Source: Hymenobacter lucidus | GTDB lineage: Bacteria > Bacteroidota > Bacteroidia > Cytophagales > Hymenobacteraceae | Length of the DNA: 64,000 nucleotides | NCBI RefSeq assembly: GCF_020447265.1 | Contig: NZ_JAJADR010000004.1 | Location: forward strand, 372,001 to 436,000 | Direction of reading: 5' to 3' | In this document: positions 16,434-25,399 of the stretch, piece by piece | Position numbering within the stretch: position 1 is the stretch's first letter | Layout: each line of letters begins with the position of its first letter | Notes under the pieces: generated by a model | What the model was told of the DNA's origin: nothing | Seen by the model: the letters and a program-made list of their open reading frames with translations, nothing else | Databases searched by the model: none | Program-made: the position numbers and the translations under genes

Positions 16434-18626
16434 ATGGCCCGCGCCACTCTTATATCGGACCCCACCGGGGCGGCGGCTTCGGCCCTCACGCTGGAAGCCC
16501 TGCGCGACGTACCGCCGCGCAGCCACCGCGAGCTAACGCGCATTGCCCTCATCGGCAACCCCAACTCGGGCAAGTCGTCGCTGTTCAACCAGCTGACGGG
16601 CCTCAACCAGAAGGTGGGCAACTTTCCCGGCGTAACGGTAGACCGCAAAACCGGCATCAGTCAGCTCACGGCTCAGCACCGCGCCGAAATCATTGACCTG
16701 CCCGGCACTTACTCGCTCTACCCCAAGAGCCTCGACGAAAAGGTAATTACCGACCTGCTCTACGACCAGGCATCCGACCAATACCCCGATTTCGTGGTCG
16801 TGACGGTGGACGCGTCGAATATCCGGCGCAACCTGCTGCTCTTTACCCAGCTCGCCGACCTGGGCCTGCCCGCCGTACTGGCCCTGAACATGATGGACGT
16901 GGCCGCGCAGCACGGCGTCCAGATTGATATTATGGCCCTGCAGCAGGAGTTGGGCGTGCCCATTATTCCGATGAACGCGCGGAACGGCGTGGGCATTGCG
17001 GCCCTGAAAATCGTGATGTCGCGGCAGCTGGGGCCGCCGACGCGCAGCTTCTACGAGCCCGGCGACGACCTGCTGCCCATGATCCGGCAGATTCGCTACT
17101 ACTTCAACCTGCACAACGACTACTTGGCGCTGCACTACGCGCACCAGTTTCGCCAGATCAGCTTCCTGACGCCCGACGACAAGGCGTACATCGGGGAGCT
17201 GGTGGAGAAATACGGCTTCCAGGCTACGCCCCGGCAGGCTCAGGAAACCATCGACCGGTATGCCCGCATCAACGATATTCTGCTGAATACCGTGACCGTA
17301 ACGCGTACCGAGAAGAACGAGCCCTACAGCAACAAGATTGACAAGGTGCTGACCCACAAAGTATGGGGCTACCTGATTTTCTTCGGCGTGTTGTTTATGA
17401 TGTTCCAGGCCGTGTTTGCCTGGGCCAGCTACCCGATGGAGCTCATCGACCAGGGCGTGACGTGGATCAATCAGCTGGTGCAAACCAACTTCGACGGGCC
17501 GCTGGTGAACCTGCTCACCGAGGGCGTGCTGGCCGGCCTGGGCGGCGTGCTGATTTTCATTCCCCAGATTGCCCTGCTCTTCGCTTTTATTGCGGTGCTG
17601 GAGGAAACCGGCTACATGGCCCGCGTCACGTTCATGATGGACCGCATCATGCGTAAGTTCGGCCTGAACGGCAAGAGCGTGGTGCCCCTTATTTCGGGGG
17701 TGGCCTGCGCCGTGCCGGCCATTATGAGCGCCCGCACCATCGAAAACTGGAAGGACCGCATCATCACCATCTTCGTGACGCCGCTCATGAGCTGCTCGGC
17801 CCGGATTCCGGTGTACACGGTACTCATTGCGCTGGTGGTGCCCGACGAGCCGGTGCTGGGTATTTTCAACCTGCAGGGCGTGGCCCTGATGGGGCTGTAC
17901 CTGCTGGGCTTCTTCGCGGCTATTTTCTCAGCACTGGCCCTTAAGCTGCTGTTGCGCACCGAAAACAAGAGCTACTTCATTATGGAGTTTCCGGTGTACC
18001 GCTGGCCGCGCTGGAAAAACGTGGGCATCACCATCGTGGAGAAAGTGAAAGCCTTTGTTTTTCAGGCCGGTAAGGTCATCGTGGCTATTTCCGTGATATT
18101 GTGGGTGCTGGCCTCCTACGGCCCCGGCAATGCGCTGGAGCAGGCCGAAGCCCGGGTGCGGGCCACGGCCGCCGAGCAGCGCTACACGCCCGAGTACACT
18201 GACATCCGTATTGCCTCCGAAAAGCTGGAAAGCTCCTACGCGGGTTTGTTTGGCCGCACCCTGGAGCCCGCCATTCGCCCTTTGGGCTTCGACTGGAAAA
18301 TCGGTATTGCGCTCATTACCTCGTTTGCGGCCCGGGAAGTATTCGTGGGTACCATTTCCACCATCTACAGCGTGGGCCAGGATGCCGACATGCGCACGGT
18401 GCAGCAGAAGCTGGCCGCCGAGAAGGACGACAACGGGCAGCCGTTCTTCACCCCGGCCCGGGCTTTTTCCCTACTGGTGTTCTACGTATTTGCCATGCAG
18501 TGCATGAGTACCCTGGCCGTAGTGTACCGCGAAACCAAAGGCTGGAAATGGCCGCTGCTCCAGCTGCTCTACATGACCGGCTTGGCCTACGTGTCGTCGC
18601 TCATCGTGTACCAACTCTTCAAGTGA
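16434..18626 (+). CDS. feoB: Ferrous iron transporter FeoB
   Basis: A 730-residue inner-membrane Fe(II) transporter. The N-terminal GTPase has G1 GNPNSGKS (residues 41-48), switch sequence GNFPGVTVD, G3 DLPGTYSL and G4 NMMD. A helical spacer region covers about residues 200-300. The membrane part has two Gate motifs (FIPQIALLFAFIAVLEETGYMAR and the second half near SFAAREVFVGT), plus the cysteine-containing GVACAVPAIMS and PLMSCSARIPVY segments. A soluble loop near residues 560-600 separates late helices. It forms an operon with feoA and ends at the terminator at 18729. Confidence 0.94.
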   Translation: MARATLISDPTGAAASALTLEALRDVPPRSHRELTRIALIGNPNSGKSSLFNQLTGLNQKVGNFPGVTVDRKTGISQLTAQHRAEIIDLPGTYSLYPKSLDEKVITDLLYDQASDQYPDFVVVTVDASNIRRNLLLFTQLADLGLPAVLALNMMDVAAQHGVQIDIMALQQELGVPIIPMNARNGVGIAALKIVMSRQLGPPTRSFYEPGDDLLPMIRQIRYYFNLHNDYLALHYAHQFRQISFLTPDDKAYIGELVEKYGFQATPRQAQETIDRYARINDILLNTVTVTRTEKNEPYSNKIDKVLTHKVWGYLIFFGVLFMMFQAVFAWASYPMELIDQGVTWINQLVQTNFDGPLVNLLTEGVLAGLGGVLIFIPQIALLFAFIAVLEETGYMARVTFMMDRIMRKFGLNGKSVVPLISGVACAVPAIMSARTIENWKDRIITIFVTPLMSCSARIPVYTVLIALVVPDEPVLGIFNLQGVALMGLYLLGFFAAIFSALALKLLLRTENKSYFIMEFPVYRWPRWKNVGITIVEKVKAFVFQAGKVIVAISVILWVLASYGPGNALEQAEARVRATAAEQRYTPEYTDIRIASEKLESSYAGLFGRTLEPAIRPLGFDWKIGIALITSFAAREVFVGTISTIYSVGQDADMRTVQQKLAAEKDDNGQPFFTPARAFSLLVFYVFAMQCMSTLAVVYRETKGWKWPLLQLLYMTGLAYVSSLIVYQLFK

Positions 18627-18642
18627 CTGCTTGTTTCTCGCC

Positions 18643-18722
18643 TGTCATCCTGAACTTACTGCCTATAAAGCAGGGACGAAGCAGAGGAAAGGACCTTCCT
18701 CAGCTCTGTGGCAAGCGTCATT
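18643..18722. repeat. GTCATCCTGAA-type intergenic repeat, probably one partial copy
   Basis: TGTCATCCTGAAC, then ACGAAG and AAAGGACCTTCCTC, then GCGTCATTC. The order of these words recalls GTCAT-opening repeats at 7531 and 57713, but complementarity of the two ends is weak. It lies 16 nt past the feoB stop. Confidence 0.4.
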
Positions 18723-18728
18723 CAACGC

Positions 18729-18765
18729 AAAAAGCCCTTTCCTGCCTGTGCGGGAAAGGGCTTTT
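18729..18765. terminator. Bidirectional terminator between feoB and the protease gene
   Basis: AAAAGCCCTTTCC and its complement pair around a short loop, with flanking A and T runs. It serves feoB and the convergent gene at 18804. Confidence 0.85.
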
Positions 18766-18803
18766 TGATTTTAACCGACGAGTCCACCACTCTAAAGCGG
18801 TAG

Positions 18804-19538
18804 TTATTTTTTCTGCTGCTGGTCGAGAAAGGTCAGCAGGCCAGCCAGGGCACAGGGCGAGAAATACTTCTTTTTCGTGGCCGGGTCCACGGTACCGTTG
18901 GACACGAGGCCAACCACCAAGCCCTGCTCATCGACGAGCGGGGCCCCACTCAGGCCGCCAAACTGCTCGGGCACCAGCACGTCTTTGAGCAGTAGGCGGT
19001 GGTCGATGGTTTTGTAGTATTTAAACTCGTACACCCGCTGCGGACCTGCTTCCATGTGGCGCGTCCAGCCCACGACGTAGAGCTTCTCGCCGGGGATGAG
19101 AGGGGTAGTGCGGGCTACCAGGGGCTTGACGTCGGAGTTATTAGAGCGGAGCGAAAAAACCAGCCAGTCCTCATCATACGTGGCTTTATCTTCGAGCAGC
19201 TCGGCTTTGTTCTCATTTAGCAGCGCTTCGGTAACGACGCTGCTGCTCTTGCGGTCCAGCGAAAACAGCGACCAGGCCTTGATGCTGCTGCCCAGGGAAA
19301 CGGTTTGCATTTCCTTGGTTCGTATGACTTTCAGCAAGTGCTTGGCCGTAACGGCCACCGTGTCGCCGTTGTGCCTGAGCAGGAAGCCGCAGCTAAAGCG
19401 GGGCTGGTTGAACTGCGGATCGGTAAAATCAATCCGGTTGGTGAGGGCTATGGCTGGGAAGGTCTTTGGGGAAACCCGTTCCTGCCCAGAGCACTCGGTG
19501 GTAGCCACCAACAGCAAGATCAGCCAGCAAAACTTCAT
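18804..19538 (-). CDS. Secreted trypsin-like serine protease
   Basis: A 244-residue chymotrypsin-fold protein. Residues 1-19 are a signal peptide. The triad can be placed: H67 in VAVTAKHLL, an aspartate in ATYDEDWLVFSL (D122 or D124, most likely D124 before WLVF), and S197 in GGLSGAPLVD. GLVVGLVSNG provides the substrate-binding strand. There is no PDZ domain, unlike DegP/HtrA. C15, C50 and one other cysteine occur, but no lipobox is convincing. The gene is isolated, so its substrate cannot be inferred. Confidence 0.75.
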   Translation of the reverse strand: MKFCWLILLLVATTECSGQERVSPKTFPAIALTNRIDFTDPQFNQPRFSCGFLLRHNGDTVAVTAKHLLKVIRTKEMQTVSLGSSIKAWSLFSLDRKSSSVVTEALLNENKAELLEDKATYDEDWLVFSLRSNNSDVKPLVARTTPLIPGEKLYVVGWTRHMEAGPQRVYEFKYYKTIDHRLLLKDVLVPEQFGGLSGAPLVDEQGLVVGLVSNGTVDPATKKKYFSPCALAGLLTFLDQQQKK

Positions 19539-19674
19539 GCTTCTTTCCGGTTATGGGGCGCAACGTTGGTGTTGGCAACGCCCTAAGCTACACCAAACCG
19601 GCGGGAGGCGGCAACAGGACCCCTGATCTAACCCGGCAGAAGCAGTGGAATAGTAAAAAGTGCCGCGCTGGATT

Positions 19675-20379
19675 CTACCGGCCAATGAGGAACACGGCGG
19701 GCTGCTTGTGAATCTGGGGGAGCTTGCCTTTCCAGTTGGCCACCGTGTCGGTGCGCACCAGCTCGTCGGGAGCGGTGAGGTTGGCGGCAATGCAGAGGCG
19801 GGTGGACGGGTTGAGCTGAGTGAGCAAATCCTCCAGCATCTGCATGTTGCGGTAGGGCGTCTCGATGAAAAGCTGGGTCTGGTGCTGGCCCAGGGCCTGC
19901 TTTTCCAGGGCTTTAATGGCCGCAATGCGCTGAGCCCGCTCGATGGGCAGATACCCGTGAAAGGCGAAGCTCTGCCCGTTCATGCCCGAGCCCATGAGGG
20001 CCAGCAGCAGCGAGGAAGGCCCCACCAGCGGTACCACCCGGATGCCGAGCTTGTGAGCCAGCCGCGCTACTTCCGCGCCGGGGTCGGCCACGCCGGGGCA
20101 GCCGGCTTCCGAAACAACCCCCGCGTCCTGGCCGGCCACCACCACCTTTAGCGCCTCTTGAATCTGAGCCTCGGTCGAGTCCTTGTCGATGACCGTGATG
20201 CGCAGATTCTCGATTACCTGGGCCGGGGCTACGGTTTTGATGAAGCGCCGGGCCGTGCGGGCGTTTTCTACCAGAAAGTACGACAGCGCTGCCACTTGCA
20301 TGGCTACCTGCGCCGGCAGCACCAGGGCGGCCGTATCGTCGGCCAGCACGGTGGGAATAAGGTAGAGGGTGCCCTTCAT
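19675..20379 (-). CDS. RsmI-like SAM-dependent methyltransferase, short paralogue
   Basis: A 234-residue tetrapyrrole-methylase-fold protein of the RsmI group. MKGTLYLIPTVL is a divergent form of the usual GTLYVVPTPIGNL start, VVSEAGCPGVADPGAEVAR is the SAM-binding loop, and VPLVGPSSLLLALMGSGM and FHGYLP follow. RsmI methylates C1402 of 16S rRNA and is usually about 280 residues; this one lacks the C-terminal domain. It is probably a paralogue with an unknown target, and a full-length RsmI would be expected elsewhere in the genome. Confidence 0.7.
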   Translation of the reverse strand: MKGTLYLIPTVLADDTAALVLPAQVAMQVAALSYFLVENARTARRFIKTVAPAQVIENLRITVIDKDSTEAQIQEALKVVVAGQDAGVVSEAGCPGVADPGAEVARLAHKLGIRVVPLVGPSSLLLALMGSGMNGQSFAFHGYLPIERAQRIAAIKALEKQALGQHQTQLFIETPYRNMQMLEDLLTQLNPSTRLCIAANLTAPDELVRTDTVANWKGKLPQIHKQPAVFLIGR

Positions 20380-20392
20380 CAGTAGTTGTGCG

Positions 20393-20484
20393 TTTTTAGT
20401 TGTCAGTTGTTAGTAGCAGACATCAGGACGAGCTAGCAACTGACAACTAGCAACCGACAACTAAAAGCAAGCAACAAGCAACTA
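20393..20484. repeat. Inverted repeat with AGTTGTC/GTTG-word arms
   Basis: The left arm (20393-20414) contains AGTTGTCAGTTGTTAGT. The right arm (about 20438-20484) contains ACTGACAACTAGCAAC and CGACAACTAAAA, its complement in repeated words. The right arm runs into the TAG of the hydrolase gene (20482-20484); the left arm is 13 nt upstream of the start at 20379. Confidence 0.65.
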
Positions 20485-21252
20485 GCTTTGCACGAAGGCC
20501 TCGACCAGGGCGTAGATTTCGTCGGGCTTCTCGGCGTGCAGCCAGTGGCCGGCATCTACTACAGTTTCTACCTGGCTGTTGGGAAACAGGGCCGGAATGG
20601 CGTAGAGTTTGTCCTCGGTACTCACGTAGTCCGACTTGCCGCCGCGCACAAACAGGGCCGGCTTCAGGAAGGGCGTCGGGCTGCTGATTTCGGCACCTAA
20701 TGCGGGCATGTGCTCGGTGAGGGCCGCCAGATTGGGGCGCCAGGCAAAGGAGTTGTCGTCGCGGCGGTACAGGTTTTTGAGCAGAAACTGCCGCACCCCC
20801 AGTTGGGGAATGTGCTGGGCCAGGGCATCGTCGGCCTGTTGCCGCGACTCAATACTTGCCAGGTCCACGGCGTGCAGACCGGCCAGAATATTGTCCTGGT
20901 GCTCCATCGTAGACAGGCGCGGGGCAATGTCGAGCACAATAAGCTTGTCAAGACGGGTGGGATGGTCGAGGGCAAAGCGCATAGCCACTTTGCCGCCCAT
21001 GCTGTGCCCCATCAGCGCCACGTGTTGCAGCTGCAGCTGGTCGAAAAGCTCCAGCACGTCCTGGCTCATCAGCTCGTAGCTGTGCTCAGGCGTCTGGGGT
21101 GAGCGGCCGTGGTTGCGCAGGTCCACCACAATCACGCGGTGGGTTTCGGCCCAGCGCTTAGCCAGGGTCTGCCAGTTGTCGGAAGTGCCGAAGAGGCCGT
21201 GCAGGATAACGAGCGGGTTGCCCGCGCCCAGTTCGCGGAAGTGTAGTTGCAT
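20482..21252 (-). CDS. Alpha/beta-fold hydrolase, YbfF-like
   Basis: A 256-residue alpha/beta hydrolase. LHGLFGTSDNWQTLAKRW gives the oxyanion loop, MGHSMGGKVAMRFA the nucleophile elbow (Ser), DAGHWLHAEKP the catalytic His, and an Asp precedes in the cap-distal half. It resembles the esterase YbfF group, with small acyl substrates. ATG 21252 is chosen because the domain begins directly (MQLHFRELGAGNP). Specific substrate unknown. Confidence 0.8.
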   Translation of the reverse strand: MQLHFRELGAGNPLVILHGLFGTSDNWQTLAKRWAETHRVIVVDLRNHGRSPQTPEHSYELMSQDVLELFDQLQLQHVALMGHSMGGKVAMRFALDHPTRLDKLIVLDIAPRLSTMEHQDNILAGLHAVDLASIESRQQADDALAQHIPQLGVRQFLLKNLYRRDDNSFAWRPNLAALTEHMPALGAEISSPTPFLKPALFVRGGKSDYVSTEDKLYAIPALFPNSQVETVVDAGHWLHAEKPDEIYALVEAFVQS

Positions 21253-21300
21253 AGAGCGCAAAGGTCGGAAGTGGAAACTACAAAACCGGCGCGGCGCCAC

Positions 21301-23199
21301 TTAGTTGCCGTGAGGCAGCGCTACCACCACGCTGGTGCCGCCGCCAGGCGCGCTCCGGATATCGAGCGTGCCGCCGTGCCGCTGCACGAAGGCCTTGCAC
21401 AGCAGCAGCCCCAAGCCCGTGCCCGTGCGCGGCCCAATGGGGGCTGTGGGCGCCGTTACGGGGCTGTTGCTCAATACTTCCGCCACCAGGTTGGCCGGCA
21501 TGCCCCGCCCCGAGTCGGTAACGGTCAGCGTGATGCCACCCGCCGCGCTGACGGCCGAGAATTCGACCTTGCCGCCAGGGGGCGTAAACTTCAGCGCGTT
21601 GCCCACCAGGTTGCGCAAAATGGTGCGGGTCATGTTCTGGTCGGCCCAGAGGGTGAGGCCGGGCGGGTGAGTGGCTTCGAGGACAATTTGCTTGGCCTCG
21701 GCCGTGGTATGGTAGAGCAGCTGGTTTTCGGCGAACAGCTCGGCCACATCCAGCCGCTCGGGGCGGAAGGCCAGCTCGCCGGTCTGGCTCACGGCCCAGT
21801 TCAGCAGGTTGTCGAGCAGGTTGTTGAGGCTCTGGGCCGACTGCCGCACCAGGGCCGGCAGCCGCTGCAGGCCTTCCTGGTCGTTGCGCTTCAGGTAAAA
21901 GCCGATCAGCTCCGTCACGCCCACAAACGAGGTGACCGGGCCGCGCAGGTCGTGGGCCACAATGGCGTAGAGGCGGTCTTTGGAGGCGGCTACCTGGCGC
22001 AACTCGGCGGTGGTTTCCTGCAAGGCTAGGTTGTTGGCGGCCAAAGCGGCGCGGCTGCGGCGCAGCTGCCAGTAGAGAAACCCAAACCCGGCCAAACCCA
22101 GCGCCAGCGCCGCAATGGCACCCCACAGCTCCCGGTTGCGCAGCGTCTGAAGCTCGGTCTGTTGGGTCAGCAGCTGAATCTGCTGCTCCTTGTCTTCACT
22201 GTCGAAGCGGCTTTGCAGGGCCGTGAGGGTGGCCAGGCGGCGGCCGTTGTTGAGCGAGTCGTTCAGGGCCGCGTACTGCTGCTGCCACTGGTAGGCCTGC
22301 TCATACTGGCGTTGGCGGGCCGTTACTTCCGCCAGCATACTATAGGCATCCAGCACCCGTTCCTTGCTCTGGCCCAGCCGGGCCTGCCGCAGCGACTGGC
22401 GGGCCAGCAGCGCCGCCTCCGCCGGGCGCCTGGTTTCCAGCATCACCATGCTCAGCAGGGCCAGGTCGCCGGCTTCGTAGCGGGGTTGCCGGTCTTGCTG
22501 GGTAATGGCCAACGACTGGCGAATCAGCTTTTCGGCCAGATCGTAGCGTTTGCCATAGTAATGATACGTGCCCAGGTTGGCCAGATAAATAGACTCATTC
22601 ATCCGGTTGCCGGTGCGGCGGGCCAGTGCCAGCGCCACATCGGTGTAATACAACGCCTTAGCATCTTGCCCCAGATGAAAAAACAGGCTCGACAGGTTGC
22701 CATACAGGGTCAGCAGGGTCGACGGGCGCAAGCCTTTACGGTGGGTAAGCTGCAGCGCGTGCCGGTAGTGACGCCAGGCACTCACGGTGTCGCTCCGCTC
22801 GTGGTGCACGGCGGCCATAGTGGTGTAGCTGCGCACCAACCCGTCGGCATCGTTGAGCTGCCGGGCCAGGGCCTGGGAGCGGGCATACAGCTCCAGGGCG
22901 TGGGCCCCGTCCGACAGCACGGCGTAGCAGCTGCCCAGCGTGGCCAGGCTGCGCATCAGGCCGCGCTGGTCGTGCAGCTGTTCGGCCAGGGCCACCGCCT
23001 GCTCGCCGTAGGCGCGGGCAGTATCCGGGGTAATGTCATGCAGGGCGTAGCTGAGCGAATCGAGCACCTGTACCCGGCGGGGTGTGGCGGGCAGCGTGAC
23101 CAATTGTTGGCGCAGGCGCTGCACTACCGACGCATCCTGGGCCCGCAGGGGGTGGGCCAGGGCACCAAGCAGCAGCAAACAAAGGAAAAGATGCCGCAT
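21301..23199 (-). CDS. Tetratricopeptide-repeat sensor histidine kinase
   Basis: A 632-residue membrane kinase. Residues 1-20 are a signal peptide (MRHLFLCLLLLGALAHPLRA). Residues 30-340 form tetratricopeptide repeats in the periplasm (ATLGSCYAVLSDGAHALELY, YANLGTYHYYGKRYDLAEKL-like units). One membrane helix (LWGAIAALALGLAGFGFLYW) and a coiled segment lead to the HisKA domain with H416 in AHDLRGPV, then the N box (LRNLVGNALKF) and G boxes (DSGRGMP, GTGLGLLLCK). There is no receiver domain or adjacent response-regulator gene, so its partner is elsewhere. The stimulus is unknown. Confidence 0.85.
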   Translation of the reverse strand: MRHLFLCLLLLGALAHPLRAQDASVVQRLRQQLVTLPATPRRVQVLDSLSYALHDITPDTARAYGEQAVALAEQLHDQRGLMRSLATLGSCYAVLSDGAHALELYARSQALARQLNDADGLVRSYTTMAAVHHERSDTVSAWRHYRHALQLTHRKGLRPSTLLTLYGNLSSLFFHLGQDAKALYYTDVALALARRTGNRMNESIYLANLGTYHYYGKRYDLAEKLIRQSLAITQQDRQPRYEAGDLALLSMVMLETRRPAEAALLARQSLRQARLGQSKERVLDAYSMLAEVTARQRQYEQAYQWQQQYAALNDSLNNGRRLATLTALQSRFDSEDKEQQIQLLTQQTELQTLRNRELWGAIAALALGLAGFGFLYWQLRRSRAALAANNLALQETTAELRQVAASKDRLYAIVAHDLRGPVTSFVGVTELIGFYLKRNDQEGLQRLPALVRQSAQSLNNLLDNLLNWAVSQTGELAFRPERLDVAELFAENQLLYHTTAEAKQIVLEATHPPGLTLWADQNMTRTILRNLVGNALKFTPPGGKVEFSAVSAAGGITLTVTDSGRGMPANLVAEVLSNSPVTAPTAPIGPRTGTGLGLLLCKAFVQRHGGTLDIRSAPGGGTSVVVALPHGN

Positions 23200-23226
23200 C
23201 GGCTCGGGCAATAGGAGTGTCAGGCG

Positions 23227-23234
23227 CAAAAGTA
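23227..23234 (-). promoter_or_regulatory. Promoter -7 element for the histidine kinase
   Basis: TACTTTTG on the minus strand, 27 nt before the kinase ATG at 23199. No -33 box at the expected distance. Confidence 0.45.
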
Positions 23235-23313
23235 GCGTATTACAACCACAAAGGGCCTGATACATAGCACTTTTTCGGGAGCAGGTTTCGGTGGTCGCCT
23301 ACCGGGGCAAGCC

Positions 23314-23907
23314 TTACAGAAAGCAGAACCAGCGCTGCTGGTGCTCCAGGTTGGTATTGCGCAGAAACTCGGCCACCGGGGCCAGGTTGGTGAGCAGCGA
23401 GGTCAGCGTAAGCACCTCCCCGGTGCTTAGGTGCAGGCGCAGAAAGCAGTAGTTGCTCCAGAACAGGCGCTTCGAGCGGCACGTCACGTACTCTACCCGC
23501 ACCAGGTCGCGGCGGGCGAAGGGCAGCAGCACCCGGCCCTCGTACACTTCCAGCAGGTTCTGCTTGGGCGCGAATACCAGCGTGGTGTGCAGGTTGCGGG
23601 CGTAATACTGGGCGTGCAGCACGAGGGCCGGCACCGAGAAGCCCAGGATAACGGCCGCCATTGCCACCAGCAGCACCAGCTCATATGCCGAGAGCGTGCC
23701 CAAGTACAGAAACGACACCAGGAAGGGCAAGCCCACACTCATGCACAGCAGGGGCCAGAACAACAGGTAGAACTGCCGCAGAAACGTGGGTCGGTACACC
23801 TGGCCGGCCTTGGTGAAAAAGCTGGTAATGAAGCGCAGCCCCAGCACAATAGCCCCCACGGCAAAGGCAAATTCGAGCAGGGGCCGCAGAAAAGGAAACA
23901 GCTTCAC
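23314..23907 (-). CDS. Membrane protein of unknown function next to selD
   Basis: A 197-residue protein I do not recognise. It has three or four membrane segments in the first 105 residues (FAFAVGAIVLGLRFI, FYLLFWPLLCMSVGLPFLVSF, LVLLVAMAAVILGFSVPALVL), then a soluble beta-rich tail (LEVYEGRVLLPFARRDLVRVEYV, LHLSTGEVLTLTSLLTNL). The tail resembles PH-like domains fused to membrane segments. It starts 3 nt after the selD stop, so it is likely co-transcribed with the selenium genes. Confidence 0.55.
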   Translation of the reverse strand: MKLFPFLRPLLEFAFAVGAIVLGLRFITSFFTKAGQVYRPTFLRQFYLLFWPLLCMSVGLPFLVSFLYLGTLSAYELVLLVAMAAVILGFSVPALVLHAQYYARNLHTTLVFAPKQNLLEVYEGRVLLPFARRDLVRVEYVTCRSKRLFWSNYCFLRLHLSTGEVLTLTSLLTNLAPVAEFLRNTNLEHQQRWFCFL

Positions 23908-23910
23908 CGC

Positions 23911-24972
23911 CTAGCGCACCTCAATCCAGGGCTCTCCGGCTACGTGGGCCCGCAGCGTACCGAATGGCTCCAGCGCCAGCCCGTATTGCTCGAACACGGC
24001 CTGCACCGCCGCCTGGCCGCCGGGCTCTACGCACACCAGCAGGCCGCCTGAAGTCTGGGGGTCGCAGAGCCAGTGGCGCTGCTCATCGGTGATGGCGCCC
24101 ACCTTGTGGCTGTAGCTGTCCCAGTTGCGCACCGTGCCGCCGGGAATGGCCTTTTGCTGGCGGTAGGCCTCGGCTTCGGGTAGCAGGGGCACTTTACTGA
24201 ACTCAATTTCGGCCGTCAGGTTGCTGCCCTCGCACACTTCGGAAAGGTGACCCAGCAGGCCAAAGCCCGTCACGTCGGTCATGGCGCGCACTTCAGCTAG
24301 CTGTCCCAGCTCGTAGCCGATTTTGTTGAGCTGCATCATGCTGCGGGGCGCAATCTGCTCGTGCTCGGGTAGCAGAATGCCGCGTTTCTGGGCCGTGGTG
24401 AGCATGCCCACGCCCAGGGGCTTGGTCAGGTACAGCTCGCAGCCGGCGGTGGCCGTGTCGTTCTGCTTCAGGTTTTTGATGTCGAGCATGCCGGTTACGG
24501 CCAGGCCGAAAATGGGCTCGGGCGAGTCGATGCTGTGGCCGCCGGCCAGCGGAATGCCCGCCTCGGCGCAGATGCTGCGGCTGCCTTCAATTACCAGCCG
24601 GGCCACTTCCGGAGCCAGCTTATCAATAGGCCAGCCCAGCACGGCAATAGCCATAACGGGCCGCCCACCCATGGCGTACACGTCGGAAATGGCGTTGGCC
24701 GAGGCAATGCGCCCGAAGTCGTAGGCATCGTCCACGATGGGCATGAAGAAGTCGGTGGTGCTGATGATGGCCTGCCCGCCGCCGATGTCGTACACGGCCG
24801 CGTCGTCGCGGCTGCTGTTGCCTACCAACAGCTTATCGTGCTGGGGCTGGGCAATGCTGGTGTGCAGAATCTGGTCGAGCACCTTGGGCGCGATTTTGCA
24901 GCCGCAGCCCGCGCCGTGGCTATACTGGGTGAGGCGGATAGGCTCGGCGGTAGTCGTTTCGTTGGAAGTCAT
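23911..24972 (-). CDS. selD: Selenide, water dikinase
   Basis: A 353-residue SelD, which makes selenophosphate from selenide and [18 protein letters not shown] places the catalytic cysteine at C23 and lysine at K26, matching C17 and K20 of the E. coli enzyme; the residue is cysteine, not selenocysteine. [11 protein letters not shown] and [18 protein letters not shown] carry metal-binding aspartates, and DPQTSGGLL is the C-terminal ATP-loop. It is downstream of mnmH and a VOC gene on the same strand, and selenophosphate here most likely feeds MnmH. No selA or selB is seen nearby. Confidence 0.93.
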   Translation of the reverse strand: MTSNETTTAEPIRLTQYSHGAGCGCKIAPKVLDQILHTSIAQPQHDKLLVGNSSRDDAAVYDIGGGQAIISTTDFFMPIVDDAYDFGRIASANAISDVYAMGGRPVMAIAVLGWPIDKLAPEVARLVIEGSRSICAEAGIPLAGGHSIDSPEPIFGLAVTGMLDIKNLKQNDTATAGCELYLTKPLGVGMLTTAQKRGILLPEHEQIAPRSMMQLNKIGYELGQLAEVRAMTDVTGFGLLGHLSEVCEGSNLTAEIEFSKVPLLPEAEAYRQQKAIPGGTVRNWDSYSHKVGAITDEQRHWLCDPQTSGGLLVCVEPGGQAAVQAVFEQYGLALEPFGTLRAHVAGEPWIEVR

Positions 24973-25006
24973 CAGAACAAAAAAAAGCTGCTGCTAAATA
25001 AGAGGG

Positions 25007-25399
25007 CTAGAACTGCCAGTCGGCGTTCTGCAACACGATGTGGTAGCCGTCGGGGTCGGCAAAGGTATGGCCCAGCTGGTCCCAGTACGGGTTATAAGCG
25101 GCTACGGGAGCAAAGCCGTGCTGCTGCATCCGGGCCACGGCCAGCTGCCATTCGGCCCGCTCGGGAATATAGAACACCAGGAGCTGCTCTGGGTTTGGCC
25201 GCAGCTCTACTGTGTGGCCAGCCTGCGCTGTGAATTCCAGGTGGTAGGGAGCCTGCGCATGGCCCAGCATCACGCCATCAAACCCGTCGTGGTTTTCGAA
25301 GGCGTAGAGCACCGATAAGCCCAGTCCGTCGCGGTAAAACCGCAGCAGCGCCGGCAGGTCGTTGGTGGGCCGGGCCACGCGCAGTTTAGGCACCAGCAT
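25007..25399 (-). CDS. VOC-family (glyoxalase-like) protein
   Basis: A 130-residue vicinal-oxygen-chelate protein: two beta-alpha-beta-beta-beta modules (KLRVARPTNDLPALLRFYRD, YHLEFTAQAGHTVELR; then AVARMQQHGFAPVAAYNPYW, TFADPDGYHIVLQNADW). The ligands H and E (YHLEF, DGYHIVL) can be seen. The start, ATG 25399, overlaps the mnmH end by 14 nt, suggesting translational coupling. Its substrate is unknown; a link to selenium chemistry is only suggested by position. Confidence 0.8.
   Translation of the reverse strand: MLVPKLRVARPTNDLPALLRFYRDGLGLSVLYAFENHDGFDGVMLGHAQAPYHLEFTAQAGHTVELRPNPEQLLVFYIPERAEWQLAVARMQQHGFAPVAAYNPYWDQLGHTFADPDGYHIVLQNADWQF

Noticed and set aside
22162..23214. A 350-codon open frame antisense to the TPR histidine kinase
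   Set aside because: Gln/Val/Gly-rich shadow without motif; the kinase has all catalytic boxes.
23911..24972. Selenocysteine in SelD
   Set aside because: The catalytic position is a normal cysteine codon and the frame has no internal TGA.
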